A DNA stretch of 64,000 bases from Desulfovibrio sp. Marseille-P6017 (GCA_900604495.1 UWOR01000006.1:62001-126000); one strand, 5' to 3'; shown: positions 8,551 to 17,742, counted from the first letter of the stretch. The notes: generated from the letters alone by a model not told the origin. Numbers and translations are program-made.

Positions 8551-9343
8551 CTCCTTTAATTATTTCTTTTCTAAATATTAAATATATTATTAATATAGGT
8601 ACTATCGCTATTGTAGATGCAGCCATTTGTAGCTGAACATTTGTTCCACTTTCTGTTGCAAATGCACTTAATCCATTACTAAGTAATCTCATTTCTTTGC
8701 TATTAGTTACAAGTATTGGCCATAAGAAAGAGTTCCATCCACCTATAAAGCTAAGTATTCCCATTGTGAATAATGATGGTTTTATAAGGGGTACTAGTAT
8801 TCTTGTAATAAATTCTAAGTCACTACATCCATCAACTTTAGCTGCTTTATAATAAGATATAGGAATACTTGAAATATAACCTCTCAAATAAAATATATAA
8901 AACACACTTGCTAGTGATGGTACAATTAAAGCTGTGTATGTGTCTAATAATCCTAGTTGTGCTATTGTTTGATAATTTGTAAATACTGTAACTTCATATG
9001 GCACCATTAGTAAAGTAACCATTGCCATTGATAGTATATTTTTAAATTTAAACTCTAACTTTACTAGTGCAAATGCTGATAGTACAGATGTTATTAATGT
9101 TCCAAGTGTTGATACCCCTGCTACAAAAACTGTATTAAAGAAATATCTAACAAAAGGAGCTTGCTTCATTGCCTCTTTAAAGTTTTGCCATTGAAAAGAC
9201 TTTGGAAACAATGTTGGAGGTATACTAGTCGCCTCTTGAAAAGTCATTAAGCTTGATAAAATCATATATACAAATGGAAATAATGTTATAATCGCCATAA
9301 TGAATATAAATATTTTTGCTATAACTGAATTAAATTTTTCCAT
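8525..9343 (-). CDS. carbohydrate ABC transporter permease (UgpE/MalG-like)
   Basis: A 272-residue inner-membrane permease with about six transmembrane helices. The conserved EAA loop appears as YYKAAKVDGCSDLEFITRILVPLIKPSL (about residues 183-210). The N-terminal segment with SLMTFQEATSIPPTLFPKSF is characteristic of MalG/UgpE partners. It pairs with the permease just upstream (eight-base gap) and overlaps the following MBL gene. Together with the ATPase at 10.2-11.3 kb it forms the translocation complex. Confidence 0.9.
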   Translation of the reverse strand: MEKFNSVIAKIFIFIMAIITLFPFVYMILSSLMTFQEATSIPPTLFPKSFQWQNFKEAMKQAPFVRYFFNTVFVAGVSTLGTLITSVLSAFALVKLEFKFKNILSMAMVTLLMVPYEVTVFTNYQTIAQLGLLDTYTALIVPSLASVFYIFYLRGYISSIPISYYKAAKVDGCSDLEFITRILVPLIKPSLFTMGILSFIGGWNSFLWPILVTNSKEMRLLSNGLSAFATESGTNVQLQMAASTIAIVPILIIYLIFRKEIIKGVASSGIKG

Positions 9344-9351
9344 ATTTTCAC

Positions 9352-10233
9352 CTACTTAGATATTTTCTTCAATACATAGTTTTGAATTAACGTAAATATA
9401 AGTATAAGAACAAATAATATAACTGCAGCTGCCATACCTTGCCCATATCGATATTCAACGTAGAATTTATTAAAAATATAAAATACTGCTGTAGTAGCAC
9501 TATCTGCGATTCCCGATTTTCCATTAAATATAGCAAAAACTTGGGCATATACCTTGAATGCATTTATAAAGTTAACCATCAATAAAAATGTAATAATTGG
9601 TATCATTTGAGGTAAAGTTATCCTAAAAAATTGCTCTGATTTACTTGCTCCAAACATATCTGCAACCTTATAATAACTTTCATTTACATTTCTAAGTCCT
9701 GAAATTAATATTATTATATTAAATGCAAGACCTGACCATATACCAAATATGATTAAGGTAAACATACTCATTTTAGGATTGTCCAAAAAGTTTATTGGCC
9801 CCACATTTATAAATCCTAATAGATAGTTTATAAATCCATAATCTTTATTTAGTAAAAATCTAAATACTATCCCTACAGCTATAATACTTGTTAAGTATGG
9901 TATGAAAAATATAGTCTCAAAAATATCTTTATATTTAATTTTTTCAAAAATAGTTAATGCTATAATCATTGCAATAATTACACCTATTGGCACTACTGTA
10001 AATGCGTACAAAGTTGTATTGATTATTGCTTTATGAAATTTAGGATCACTTAATACTATTTGATAATTTTTAATACCATTAAACACTAAGTTATTTAAAG
10101 TACCTTTTTGAAAAGATATAATAAATGTTTTTATCAATGGATATACATGAAATATTATGATTATAATTAAAGATGGTAATAGGTATAACCATGCATGTGG
10201 TACATTTTCTGCACTATATTTTAGCTTCTTCAT
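9352..10233 (-). CDS. sugar ABC transporter permease (UgpA/MalF-like)
   Basis: A 293-residue permease with six predicted membrane helices, the first at WLYLLPSLIIIIIFHVYPL. The EAA loop reads YYKVADMFGASKSEQFFRITLPQM (about residues 187-210), which docks onto the ATPase. Its ATG overlaps the stop of the ATPase gene (TAATG), indicating translational coupling. It is the first of two permeases of the importer; the family carries sugars, glycerol-3-phosphate or polyols. Confidence 0.9.
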   Translation of the reverse strand: MKKLKYSAENVPHAWLYLLPSLIIIIIFHVYPLIKTFIISFQKGTLNNLVFNGIKNYQIVLSDPKFHKAIINTTLYAFTVVPIGVIIAMIIALTIFEKIKYKDIFETIFFIPYLTSIIAVGIVFRFLLNKDYGFINYLLGFINVGPINFLDNPKMSMFTLIIFGIWSGLAFNIIILISGLRNVNESYYKVADMFGASKSEQFFRITLPQMIPIITFLLMVNFINAFKVYAQVFAIFNGKSGIADSATTAVFYIFNKFYVEYRYGQGMAAAVILFVLILIFTLIQNYVLKKISK

Positions 10234-11303
10234 TAGTAAACCCTCGTTCCGTCTTCTTTAAATATATAAATGCCTCCATATTCAATATCAAATCCTACTT
10301 CATCTTTTTCACATATACCTTGATTTATATCTGTAATTGATTTTGCATTTTTATTATTAATTTTAAAATTTAATATACAATCTTTACCTATTAATTCAAC
10401 AGTTTCTATTTTTGCTTTAAATAATGAATTATCACTTACAACAAAATATTCTGCCCTTATACCAATGATATATTTACTTTCATTAAAATCTTCTTTTATT
10501 CTATTTTTTGTAAGTAAATTTAAATCTATAGAAAAATCTTTTCCAACTAGCATATCTCCTTCTTTATGCATTTCAAAAATATTGATAATTGGGTTTCCCA
10601 TAAATTTTGCTACAAATAAGTTTGCTGGTTCTAAATATAAATTTTGAGGTATATCAAATTGTTGTACAATACCTTGATTCATTAGAACTATTCTATCACT
10701 TATCGATAAAGCTTCTTCTTGGTCATGAGTTACAAATATTGTAGTAATACCTATTTCTTTTACAAGCCTTCTTATCTCTTCCCTTATTTTTAATCTAAGT
10801 CTTGCATCTAAATTACTAAGTGGTTCATCTAAAAGTAATATTTTAGGATTTTGAACAAGTGCTCTTGTTATCGCAACTCTTTGCTGTTGACCTCCAGACA
10901 TTTCTCCAGGTTTTTTGTTAGCTAATTCTTCTATGCTGGTTATTTTCATATACTCTTTAGCTATTTTCATAGCTTCTTCTTTTGGCTTCTTTTTGTTGCC
11001 AACAGTTAAAGGAAACATAACATTTTCTAAAACTGTCATATGTGGATATAGCGCATAATTTTGAAATACTAATCCTATATTACGGTCTTTAGGATGCTTA
11101 TTTATAATAGATTCATTATCAAATTTAATATCTCCACTTGTAGGATCTAATAGACCCGCTAATAAATTTAATATAGTTGTTTTTCCACATCCACTAGGAC
11201 CTAGTAAACATATTAGCTCTCCTTCTTTTATTTCAAGGTTAATACTTTTTAATGCTTCATATCCATTATCATAAACTTTTCTTAGTTTATTTATATGTAT
11301 CAT
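10233..11303 (-). CDS. ABC transporter ATP-binding protein (UgpC/MalK/MsmX-like)
   Basis: The ATPase of the importer, 356 residues from MIHINKLRKVY. The frame is open to an ATG at 11321, but AGAGGTGAG lies inside those first codons at correct spacing for the ATG at 11303, so I prefer the shorter start. Walker A is GPSGCGKTT, the signature is MSGGQQQRVAITRAL, Walker B is ILLLDEPLSNLDARL and the H-loop is VTHDQEEAL. The C-terminal 120 residues form a TOBE-like regulatory domain as in UgpC/MalK. It is the first gene of a five-gene operon: ATPase, two permeases, MBL hydrolase, binding lipoprotein. Confidence 0.9.
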   Translation of the reverse strand: MIHINKLRKVYDNGYEALKSINLEIKEGELICLLGPSGCGKTTILNLLAGLLDPTSGDIKFDNESIINKHPKDRNIGLVFQNYALYPHMTVLENVMFPLTVGNKKKPKEEAMKIAKEYMKITSIEELANKKPGEMSGGQQQRVAITRALVQNPKILLLDEPLSNLDARLRLKIREEIRRLVKEIGITTIFVTHDQEEALSISDRIVLMNQGIVQQFDIPQNLYLEPANLFVAKFMGNPIINIFEMHKEGDMLVGKDFSIDLNLLTKNRIKEDFNESKYIIGIRAEYFVVSDNSLFKAKIETVELIGKDCILNFKINNKNAKSITDINQGICEKDEVGFDIEYGGIYIFKEDGTRVY

Positions 11304-11370
11304 GTATTTCTCACCTCTCATAAAGATATTATTTCTTCAAATTAAGAATCTTATTATTAAATATAAAAAA

Positions 11371-11407
11371 AAATAGTAGTATTCATTTTTTATGAATACT
11401 ACTATTT
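11371..11407. terminator. bidirectional hairpin terminator
   Basis: Perfect 16-bp arms (AAATAGTAGTATTCAT and its complement) surround a T loop, with an A run before and a T run after, so it can act in both directions. On the minus strand it follows the LysR remnant. Confidence 0.8.
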
Positions 11408-11456
11408 TTTTTTTAACTTAAGATATTGATATTTCAATGAATTTAAATGTTTTACA

Positions 11457-12052
11457 TTATATACTAATCATTTTATCTTGTATAAATTTTATAAATTCTT
11501 CTTCTATTTTATTAAACTTCTTTGTTTTTGAATATATAAACCAGGTATTTCTTGTTATATTTTTCCCTCTAGAATCTAATAAAGAATACAACTCTAAATT
11601 ATATTTATTTTTAAACTCATCAGCTAAAAAGCACGTGGTATATCCAAGGCCTTTATCTATTAGCTTCCACGCAAAATCAATATAACCAGAGAACATACCT
11701 TTGTGTTGATTTTCTTTATACCTTTCATTCCGACACTTATTAAGTATTTCTATACTCTTATAATTACTTTTATAGTCAATACGTTGCATTTGAAGAAGTT
11801 TATCTATATCAATAGTATATTTAGATACTATATATGCTTTATCTTGTTTTACTAAAACCTTATTTACTGCCCCTTCATAATCTCCGCATACAAATCCTAA
11901 TGCTAAACTATCTTCACCTAACATTCTAAATAAATTATTGCTTTGTTCATTTACAATATCAAAACTTACCCCAGAATGATCCTTAGAGTAGTCAAATAGT
12001 TTTCTTCATATAGATAATATGATTTACTTATATCATCATCTAAATCATTCAT
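11457..12052 (-). pseudogene. LysR-family regulator remnant (effector-binding domain only)
   Basis: The continuous part (11457-11924, 155 codons) is the second half of a LysR substrate-binding domain: NKVLVKQDKAYIVSK, then LLQMQRIDYKSNYKS and DKGLGYTTCFLADEFK. In the same frame upstream lies DHSGVSFDIVNEQSNNLF, but beyond about 11975 the coding trace moves to another frame (MNDLDDDISKSYYLYEENY from 12052). No winged-helix DNA-binding domain is found, so the gene is 5'-truncated and frameshifted and cannot be a working regulator. A terminator follows at 11371-11407. Confidence 0.65.
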
Positions 12053-12207
12053 TTTTTTATATACTCATATTTATATGCGAAATTCTCTTTTTTAGCTTTA
12101 GCTTGCTTAATTTGAGTTTCATCTAATAATTGTGGTCTATCTGTTAACCGTGTTGCTTCTTTTCCACAATTAGGGCAAAATTTTGTTTCTTCTTTAGACT
12201 CTACTCC
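12049..12207 (-). pseudogene. zinc-ribbon fragment without start codon
   Basis: An open stretch of about 52 codons reads KFCPNCGKEATRL followed by a Lys-rich tail ending YKYEYIKK. Only one CxxC pair is present and no ATG, GTG or TTG starts the frame, so this is probably a remnant. Its stop overlaps the ATG at 12052 (ATGA). It could also be a start-mutated small protein. Confidence 0.35.
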
Positions 12208-12220
12208 TCAACTACTAAAA

Positions 12221-12262
12221 AACCACTCAATTACATCTTACCTTAACGTAATTGAATGGCTT
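12221..12262 (-). terminator. terminator of the MerR gene
   Basis: Minus-strand hairpin with a TCAATTAC/GTAATTGA core stem and extended CCA pairing, followed by TTTTTT. It lies 30 bp after the MerR stop. Confidence 0.7.
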
Positions 12263-12292
12263 TTATACTATTATGAATTTATATGAAACTTA

Positions 12293-12688
12293 CTAATTAT
12301 CATTCTTTCTTAACTTTTCTTCATGTAGTAAAACTCTATCTTCATATCTATCAATTTTATTATCTAAACGATCTAAAATTAATTGCATTTCTTTAATTTT
12401 ATCAGCTAACTGATTTCTTTGATCTATAAGTAGTTCTTTTCTAGCTTTAATAGTATTGTTTCCTTGTTTAAATAAAGTAACATATTCAATTAATATTTCT
12501 ATAGATAATCCCGCACTTCTCATACACTTTACAAATTCAACCCAGTTACAATCTTCTTGAGTGAAATCTCTAACTCCACTAGATTTTCTATTTACAGGAG
12601 GTATTAAACCAATCCTTTCATAGTAACGAATTGTGTCTGCTGAAATTCTATACTTTTTACTTACTTCTGTTATTGTCATAAACTGCAC
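12293..12688 (-). CDS. MerR family transcriptional regulator (AdhR/NmlR-like)
   Basis: A 131-residue dimeric activator/repressor. The N-terminal winged helix reads TITEVSKKYRISADTIRYYE, with ERIGLIPPV and RDFTQEDCNWVEFVKCMRSAG. The long dimerisation helix occupies residues 80-120. Cys55 (FVKCMRS) matches the single conserved Cys of the AdhR/NmlR subgroup, which senses aldehydes or other electrophiles; no metal-binding Cys set is present. It lies 107 bp after the aldo/keto reductase on the same strand, with its own AAGGAG site. The reductase promoter carries a MerR-type operator (13967-13997), and a second copy lies at 62289-62319, so this protein probably controls both. Confidence 0.9.
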   Translation of the reverse strand: MQFMTITEVSKKYRISADTIRYYERIGLIPPVNRKSSGVRDFTQEDCNWVEFVKCMRSAGLSIEILIEYVTLFKQGNNTIKARKELLIDQRNQLADKIKEMQLILDRLDNKIDRYEDRVLLHEEKLRKNDN

Positions 12689-12795
12689 TCCTTTTTTATT
12701 AACTGATTGATGTATTGATATGATAGGTTATGTTCTTCACATAATTTTACCATAATATCCTACTTTAAATAAATATACTTCTATCAATTTTATAT

Positions 12796-13920
12796 TTATT
12801 CTTCACTTTCAAATGTTTTAGCTACATCTTTTAAAAATTCTGTGATTTTTATATGTTGAGGACAGCTTCTTTCACACTTATTACATTCTACGCACTCTGA
12901 TGCTTTTCCATATCTCTTTGTAAGATTTTTATAGTATACTCCTTGTGTGGAAAACCCTCTATTAAATTCTTGTTTTTCAGTATTATAAAGCGCAAAATAC
13001 TGTGGTATTGGTATATTTTTGGGACAACCTTCTACACAATATTGACATGCAGTACAAGGAACTACTATTGAATTATTAATCATATCAACTGCTTTATTAA
13101 TTATATCGAACTCTTCATTATTAAGAGCTTTAAAGTTTTTCATATATGCTGTATTGTCTAATAATTGATCCATAGAAGACATTCCACTGAGAACCATTAT
13201 TACATTTTCATGACTTGCAGCAAATCTAATTGCCCAAGAGGTTACTGACATATTTTCATTATAATTTTTAAATAAATCTTCTACGTATTTAGGTACTTTA
13301 GCAAGTGATCCACCTTTTACTGGCTCCATAACTATAACTGGCTTATTATGTTTTGTCGCTACTTCGTAACATTTTCTAGACTGAATACTTTCATTATCCC
13401 AATCTAAGTAATTAATCTGTAATTGAACAAATTCTACTTCTGGATGCTCACTCAATATCTTATCTAATAAATCAGCACTATCATGGAATGAAAATCCTAT
13501 ATGTTTTATTTTTCCTTCTTCCTTTTTATTTTTTATAAATTCAAAAGCATTAAATCTTTTTGCTGTTTCATAATTTGTAACCCCTAAATTATGAAGTAAA
13601 TAGTAATCAAAATAATCTAAACCTGTTTTTTCTAATTGCTCATTAAATATTCTTTCTAAATCTTCTTGATTCTTCAAAAACATAGTAGGCATTTTTGTTG
13701 CAACAGTAAAACTTTCTCTTTTATGTCGCTTTACTAATGTTTCTCTTAGTATATTTTCACTTTCGAAGTTATGGTACATATATGCCGTATCAAAATAAGT
13801 AAATCCTCTTGCTATAAAAGTATCTACCATCTTATTTACTTGTTCTATATCTACATTTGATTGATTATTTTCATCTATAAGCGGTAAACGCATAAATCCT
13901 AATCCCAATTTTTTTGCCAT
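12796..13920 (-). CDS. aldo/keto reductase with C-terminal 4Fe-4S ferredoxin domain
   Basis: A 374-residue fused oxidoreductase. The first 270 residues form the aldo/keto reductase barrel, with [13 protein letters not shown] (catalytic Asp/Tyr region) and [12 protein letters not shown]. The C terminus carries two ferredoxin-type clusters, [18 protein letters not shown] (about residues 281-298) and [17 protein letters not shown] (about 335-351). This architecture is common in anaerobic Clostridia, where the clusters suggest electron exchange with ferredoxin; the physiological substrate is unknown. It is transcribed from a MerR-type promoter just upstream and followed by the MerR gene. Confidence 0.92.
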   Translation of the reverse strand: MAKKLGLGFMRLPLIDENNQSNVDIEQVNKMVDTFIARGFTYFDTAYMYHNFESENILRETLVKRHKRESFTVATKMPTMFLKNQEDLERIFNEQLEKTGLDYFDYYLLHNLGVTNYETAKRFNAFEFIKNKKEEGKIKHIGFSFHDSADLLDKILSEHPEVEFVQLQINYLDWDNESIQSRKCYEVATKHNKPVIVMEPVKGGSLAKVPKYVEDLFKNYNENMSVTSWAIRFAASHENVIMVLSGMSSMDQLLDNTAYMKNFKALNNEEFDIINKAVDMINNSIVVPCTACQYCVEGCPKNIPIPQYFALYNTEKQEFNRGFSTQGVYYKNLTKRYGKASECVECNKCERSCPQHIKITEFLKDVAKTFESEE

Positions 13921-13966
13921 ACTTTAATCCCCCTTTGTATGAATTTATTTATATCTTACAATATTA

Positions 13967-13997
13967 ATCTTAGTACTTAGAGTTAGCTCTAAGTCAA
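13967..13997 (-). promoter_or_regulatory. MerR-type promoter and operator of the aldo/keto reductase
   Basis: On the minus strand TTGACT (-35, 13992-13997) and TAAGAT (-10, 13967-13972) are separated by 19 bp, the over-long spacing typical of MerR-activated promoters. The palindrome CTTAGAGCTAACTCTAAG (13976-13993) fills the spacer. A near-identical arrangement stands before the second aldo/keto reductase at 62289-62319. Confidence 0.82.
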
Positions 13998-14156
13998 GTA
14001 AATTTCATATTAATCTAGATTTTACTTATACTCTTTTTTATCCAATACCTAATATCTCTAAATATACTCAGTATATTTACATATTTATAATAATCTTTAT
14101 CATACAATATTTTAGAGTCTAAAAATTTTTAAAGTATTTAAAAGGAGTAACTAAGT

Positions 14157-14723
14157 ATGTATTATAATCTTATAAGATTATATAATTATTACAGTAATTC
14201 ACAAATATATAACAGATATCCATATTTTGCATGGTCAAATCCACAAATGTTTTATATGTATCAAAATAATCTATGGAATGAGAGAGAAATCGATCAGCCT
14301 AATACTGAAAAGAATAGTATCAAGCTAAGTGATTATGGACCCGAACCACTTGTAGTAAATCTTGAAAATGCTGCTGAAAAGAATAATAGATTTAGAACAG
14401 TAATCTGGACAGGAAATAACTTACAAATTGTATTAATGAGCATTCCAGTATCATACTCAGTAGATCCTTACCTAACAAAAACAAGTGATCAATTTATACA
14501 TACATCATCTGGTACAGGACTTATAAAAATCGGTACTAGTCAGAATGAACTCGATTATCAAACATACATTAATAAAAATTCATCTGTTATAATACCTTCT
14601 TGTAAGTGGGTCACTATCTTAAACTTAGGAAATGTTCCACTTAAACTTTATATAACATATGCACCACCTGAATTCGCAAATAACACTATGCATGAAACTA
14701 AAACAGATTCACTTAAAAAATAA
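14157..14723 (+). CDS. cupin-domain protein with Tyr-rich N terminus, metal ligands lost
   Basis: 188 residues. The first 45 are rich in Tyr, Asn and Gln (IYNRYPYFAWSNPQMFYMYQ), like spore coat-associated proteins. A cupin domain follows, from PEPLVVNLENAAEKNNRFR through TSDQFIHTSSGTGLIKIG to GNVPLKLYITYAPPEF and MHETK. Relatives usually have His residues in the HPDxDQF and GTWHNL motifs; here these read DPYLTKTSDQF and CKWVTIL, so the metal site appears lost. AAAAGGAG precedes the ATG. A CATACAATA box at 14101-14109 resembles a sigmaK -10 element. Function unknown; a structural role in the spore is inference. Confidence 0.75.
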   Translation: MYYNLIRLYNYYSNSQIYNRYPYFAWSNPQMFYMYQNNLWNEREIDQPNTEKNSIKLSDYGPEPLVVNLENAAEKNNRFRTVIWTGNNLQIVLMSIPVSYSVDPYLTKTSDQFIHTSSGTGLIKIGTSQNELDYQTYINKNSSVIIPSCKWVTILNLGNVPLKLYITYAPPEFANNTMHETKTDSLKK

Positions 14724-14757
14724 ATACTGGATGGTTATATAACTTTATAATTGATAT

Positions 14758-14801
14758 AAAATACCCATACATAATTATATATAATTATGTATGAGTATTT
14801 T
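14758..14801. terminator. bidirectional terminator between convergent genes
   Basis: A 22-bp inverted repeat (AAAATAC...GTATTTT) with one mismatch and almost no spacer lies between the cupin gene (plus) and the MATE gene (minus). It has A/T tails on both sides. Confidence 0.7.
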
Positions 14802-14833
14802 ACTTTTATATACATATTCAATTGAAAACTATA

Positions 14834-16177
14834 TTATTCATATCTAAAATTTTTACTTAACCAGTTACCTTTAGAGTAGTAAATAATTGTAAATATATTT
14901 GTAACTATCCATGTAATAGGATAGCTTAAGTAAACAATATTTATATCTTTATAATGAGATATCATAACACTTAGCCATAATATTCTAAGTCCACACATAC
15001 ATATAGTTCCAATTATCATAGGAATAAATGTTTCTCCAGCACCTCTCATTACGCCCATTAAAACTTCATTTATAGCATATATACTATAAATAGGTACTAT
15101 CCAATATATAAACTTACTACCTTCATTAATTACATCTAAGTCTTTAGAGAAGATTCTTATAATATCACTTGCATTAAATAATATTATACTTCCTATGATA
15201 ATAGTCAAAGAAACGCATATTATCATACTTATATTTTTTCCTAATTTTACTCTATCAAATTCACTTGCACCTACATTTTGACCTACAAAATTTGATACAG
15301 CTAAAGCAATAGCTGAAATTGGCATATATATAAATCCTTCAATCTTATAATATATTGTATATCCTGCCATTACATTTAACCCAAATATATTTACCTTTGA
15401 TTGAACTATTGTATTTGCAAAGCAAACTAAAACTGACTGTATACCAGTAGGTATACCTATTAATAAAATTTCTTTAAGAATCTTAAAATCTATTTTTATT
15501 TTATTAATAAATAATTTATACACTTCACTAGTTTTTATAAGCTTAATTAAAATTAATATAGAAGAAACAAATTGTGCAATAGTTGTTGCCATTGCTACTC
15601 CTGCTACACCAAGTTTAAATACAACTGCAAATACTATATCTAAAATTATATTTGTAATTCCTGATATTGCAAGGTAGTATAGAGGTGTCTTGGAATCTCC
15701 TACAGCCCTTAATATACCACTCCCCATATTAAATATCATCATAGGTATCATGCTTATAAAATATATCTTTATATATGTAATTGAAAATGTCAATACATTA
15801 TCTGGTGTATTTATCCATCTTAAAAACATACCACCAAACGTTAAGCCTAAAACCATAAGTAAAAAGCCAGATATTAAACTAAGCGCTATTATAGTATGAA
15901 CTGATTTATGTATTTTATCTTTATCATTTTTCCCAAAAGATTGAGAAATAATAACACTTGCTCCATTCGATATACCTATAAAAAAGTAAATCATAAATAC
16001 TACTATTAAATTACATGACCCTACTGCCGCTAATGCATTTGCACCTACATATCTACCTACTATTGCAACATCTACTGTATTATATAGCTGTTGAAAAAGA
16101 TTAGATATTAGTATAGGAATAGCAAATAAAGTAATCTGCTTTGCTATATTACCTTCAGTCATTTGATTACTTGTCAT
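14834..16177 (-). CDS. MATE family efflux transporter
   Basis: A 447-residue integral membrane antiporter with about 12 transmembrane helices in two homologous halves. The first half has PILISNLFQQLYNTVDVAIVG (residues 18-38) and ALAAVGSCN, and the second half ALAVSNFVGQNVGA. MATE proteins export cationic drugs or metabolites using a Na+ or H+ gradient; this subgroup is the DinF/NorM-like type frequent in Clostridia. A GGGAGG site precedes the ATG. It stands alone between a terminator and the HAD phosphatase gene. Substrate unknown. Confidence 0.9.
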   Translation of the reverse strand: MTSNQMTEGNIAKQITLFAIPILISNLFQQLYNTVDVAIVGRYVGANALAAVGSCNLIVVFMIYFFIGISNGASVIISQSFGKNDKDKIHKSVHTIIALSLISGFLLMVLGLTFGGMFLRWINTPDNVLTFSITYIKIYFISMIPMMIFNMGSGILRAVGDSKTPLYYLAISGITNIILDIVFAVVFKLGVAGVAMATTIAQFVSSILILIKLIKTSEVYKLFINKIKIDFKILKEILLIGIPTGIQSVLVCFANTIVQSKVNIFGLNVMAGYTIYYKIEGFIYMPISAIALAVSNFVGQNVGASEFDRVKLGKNISMIICVSLTIIIGSIILFNASDIIRIFSKDLDVINEGSKFIYWIVPIYSIYAINEVLMGVMRGAGETFIPMIIGTICMCGLRILWLSVMISHYKDINIVYLSYPITWIVTNIFTIIYYSKGNWLSKNFRYE

Positions 16178-16320
16178 CTAAAATCCTCCCAATAAAAATA
16201 AAAAGCCAATGAGATTTTTAACTGTATAATTTGTAAAATCCCTTTGACTTTGATAATATTTCTCAATTATTAAATAATATATCATATTGCTTAAACTTAT
16301 TCAATGTTTTTCTAATTAAT

Positions 16321-16368
16321 AAAGTGATCTGCATAAAAAGTACTAAATTTTCATGAATCTCACTTTTT
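16321..16368 (-). terminator. weak hairpin after the HAD phosphatase gene
   Basis: AAAGTGA and TCACTTT arms with partly paired interiors flank a 30-nt loop eight bases after the phosphatase stop. The stem is imperfect and the T tail poor, so terminator function is uncertain. Confidence 0.35.
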
Positions 16369-16375
16369 CATTTAT

Positions 16376-17185
16376 TTATAAAGCATTTTCTTTTTGTAGT
16401 ATATATTTTTCAATCCCTAAAGCTACACCATCATTATAAACTGTGTCTGTAATTTCTTTTGCATACTTTTTAACGTCATTATTAGCATTCCCCATTGCTA
16501 TACCACACCCAACTGTTGATAGCATCTCGATATCATTTTCTCCATCTCCAAATGCATAAGTATTTTCTATAGGTACATTAATATATTCTAATGCTTTTAA
16601 TATACCTGCTGCCTTTGTACTTTCTTTAAAGTACAATTCAAGATGTATCTGATTTATACTACTAAAATATCCATACTCTGGAAAATTATTTATAAACTTT
16701 ACACATTTATTCATAGTATCCTTGCTAAGGCATAGCATCTCAACTTTATGAATATCAAGCTCTTCTAGGTTGTATTCTCTCTTAAAATACTTTTTAGACA
16801 TACCCACTTTATCATAAAAATCATGTAATTCTTTATGTTCATTTTTTACATATGAGTATTTTTCACCTTCTAATACATATTGAATATTATCTTGATCTAA
16901 TTTAGATACTAATTCTTTGATAAATTCATTATTCATAGGCTTACTATGAATCGTTTTTCCATCTATCATTACATGAGCACCATTAGCTAAAACAAATCCA
17001 TCAAAACCAAAATCTCTTATTTCTTTGCTTAAAAAAGCATACGGCCTTCCTGTTGCAATAAATACATAATCTCCTCTTGATTGTAAATTACGTATTACTT
17101 CTTTTACCTTTGGTGTAATATCTCTAATACCTGCAAAACAATCTATTAAGGTTCCATCTATATCTAAAAATACCGCTTTTCTCAT
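16376..17185 (-). CDS. Cof-type HAD-superfamily hydrolase
   Basis: A 269-residue HAD IIB phosphatase distinct from the copy at 830. Motif I is FLDIDGTLID (Asp8, Asp10), motif II ATGRPYAF near residue 44, and motif IV AFGDGENDIEML near residue 214, followed by GIAMGNANNDVK. The cap domain lies between motifs II and IV. A strong GGGGGA site precedes the ATG. Likely a cytosolic sugar-phosphate or flavin/pyridoxal phosphate phosphatase; the substrate is not deducible. It is monocistronic. Confidence 0.9.
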   Translation of the reverse strand: MRKAVFLDIDGTLIDCFAGIRDITPKVKEVIRNLQSRGDYVFIATGRPYAFLSKEIRDFGFDGFVLANGAHVMIDGKTIHSKPMNNEFIKELVSKLDQDNIQYVLEGEKYSYVKNEHKELHDFYDKVGMSKKYFKREYNLEELDIHKVEMLCLSKDTMNKCVKFINNFPEYGYFSSINQIHLELYFKESTKAAGILKALEYINVPIENTYAFGDGENDIEMLSTVGCGIAMGNANNDVKKYAKEITDTVYNDGVALGIEKYILQKENAL

Positions 17186-17334
17186 AATAATCCCCCTTCA
17201 TTATTAGTCATTATCATTTTATATTTTGCTCTCTCTTTTACTATTTTATAGAAATAGAACTTTCTTGTCAATTTGAGAGGATTCCGCTAAAATAGTATTT
17301 ACTATTATCATATATAGAATAAAGGGGAGTTTAT

Positions 17335-17742
17335 ATAAATAAAGTGAAAAAATATAGTTTAATATTTATTTTTATAATATTTTTAGGGATTGAATTATCA
17401 GTAAATTTTCTATTTAAACAAATGGATTCAAAGTTAACATCAATAGTAATGTATAATAATTCAATTAAAATCATGAACTCTATTTACAATATAGAGGATA
17501 TAACCAATGTATAGTTGCTTGATAAAGTAATACTTTCAGGAGGTTCAGGTAGTAATACTCCTAATACCAATAATGGATTTTATAAAGTTAATGGAGATAA
17601 TTTTAAATCCAAAGTATGTATCCATAATAAAGTAAGCCCTTTTATAAGAGTTACTACTAAAGATTTGGTAATTATTTTTAATGAAAATAATTCAAATAAA
17701 ACTAATGCAATTTATAAGGAGTTAGTAAAATTAGTAAAATAA
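17335..17742 (+). pseudogene. small membrane-anchored protein, start codon lost and in-frame TAG
   Basis: One frame runs from about 17335 to 17742 with a single TAG at 17512-17514. The N-terminal half begins (I)NKVKKYSLIFIFIIFLGIE, a membrane anchor, and ends NIEDITNV before the stop. The second half (from TTG at 17515) has a Gly/Ser/Asn turn, GGSGSNTPNTNN, then FYKVNGDNFKSKVCIHNKV and TTKDLVIIFNENN, resembling a small PH-like or beta domain. GGGGAG stands five bases before an ATA where an ATG would be expected, so the start may also be mutated; GTG at 17344 is an alternative. No family recognised. Confidence 0.5.
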
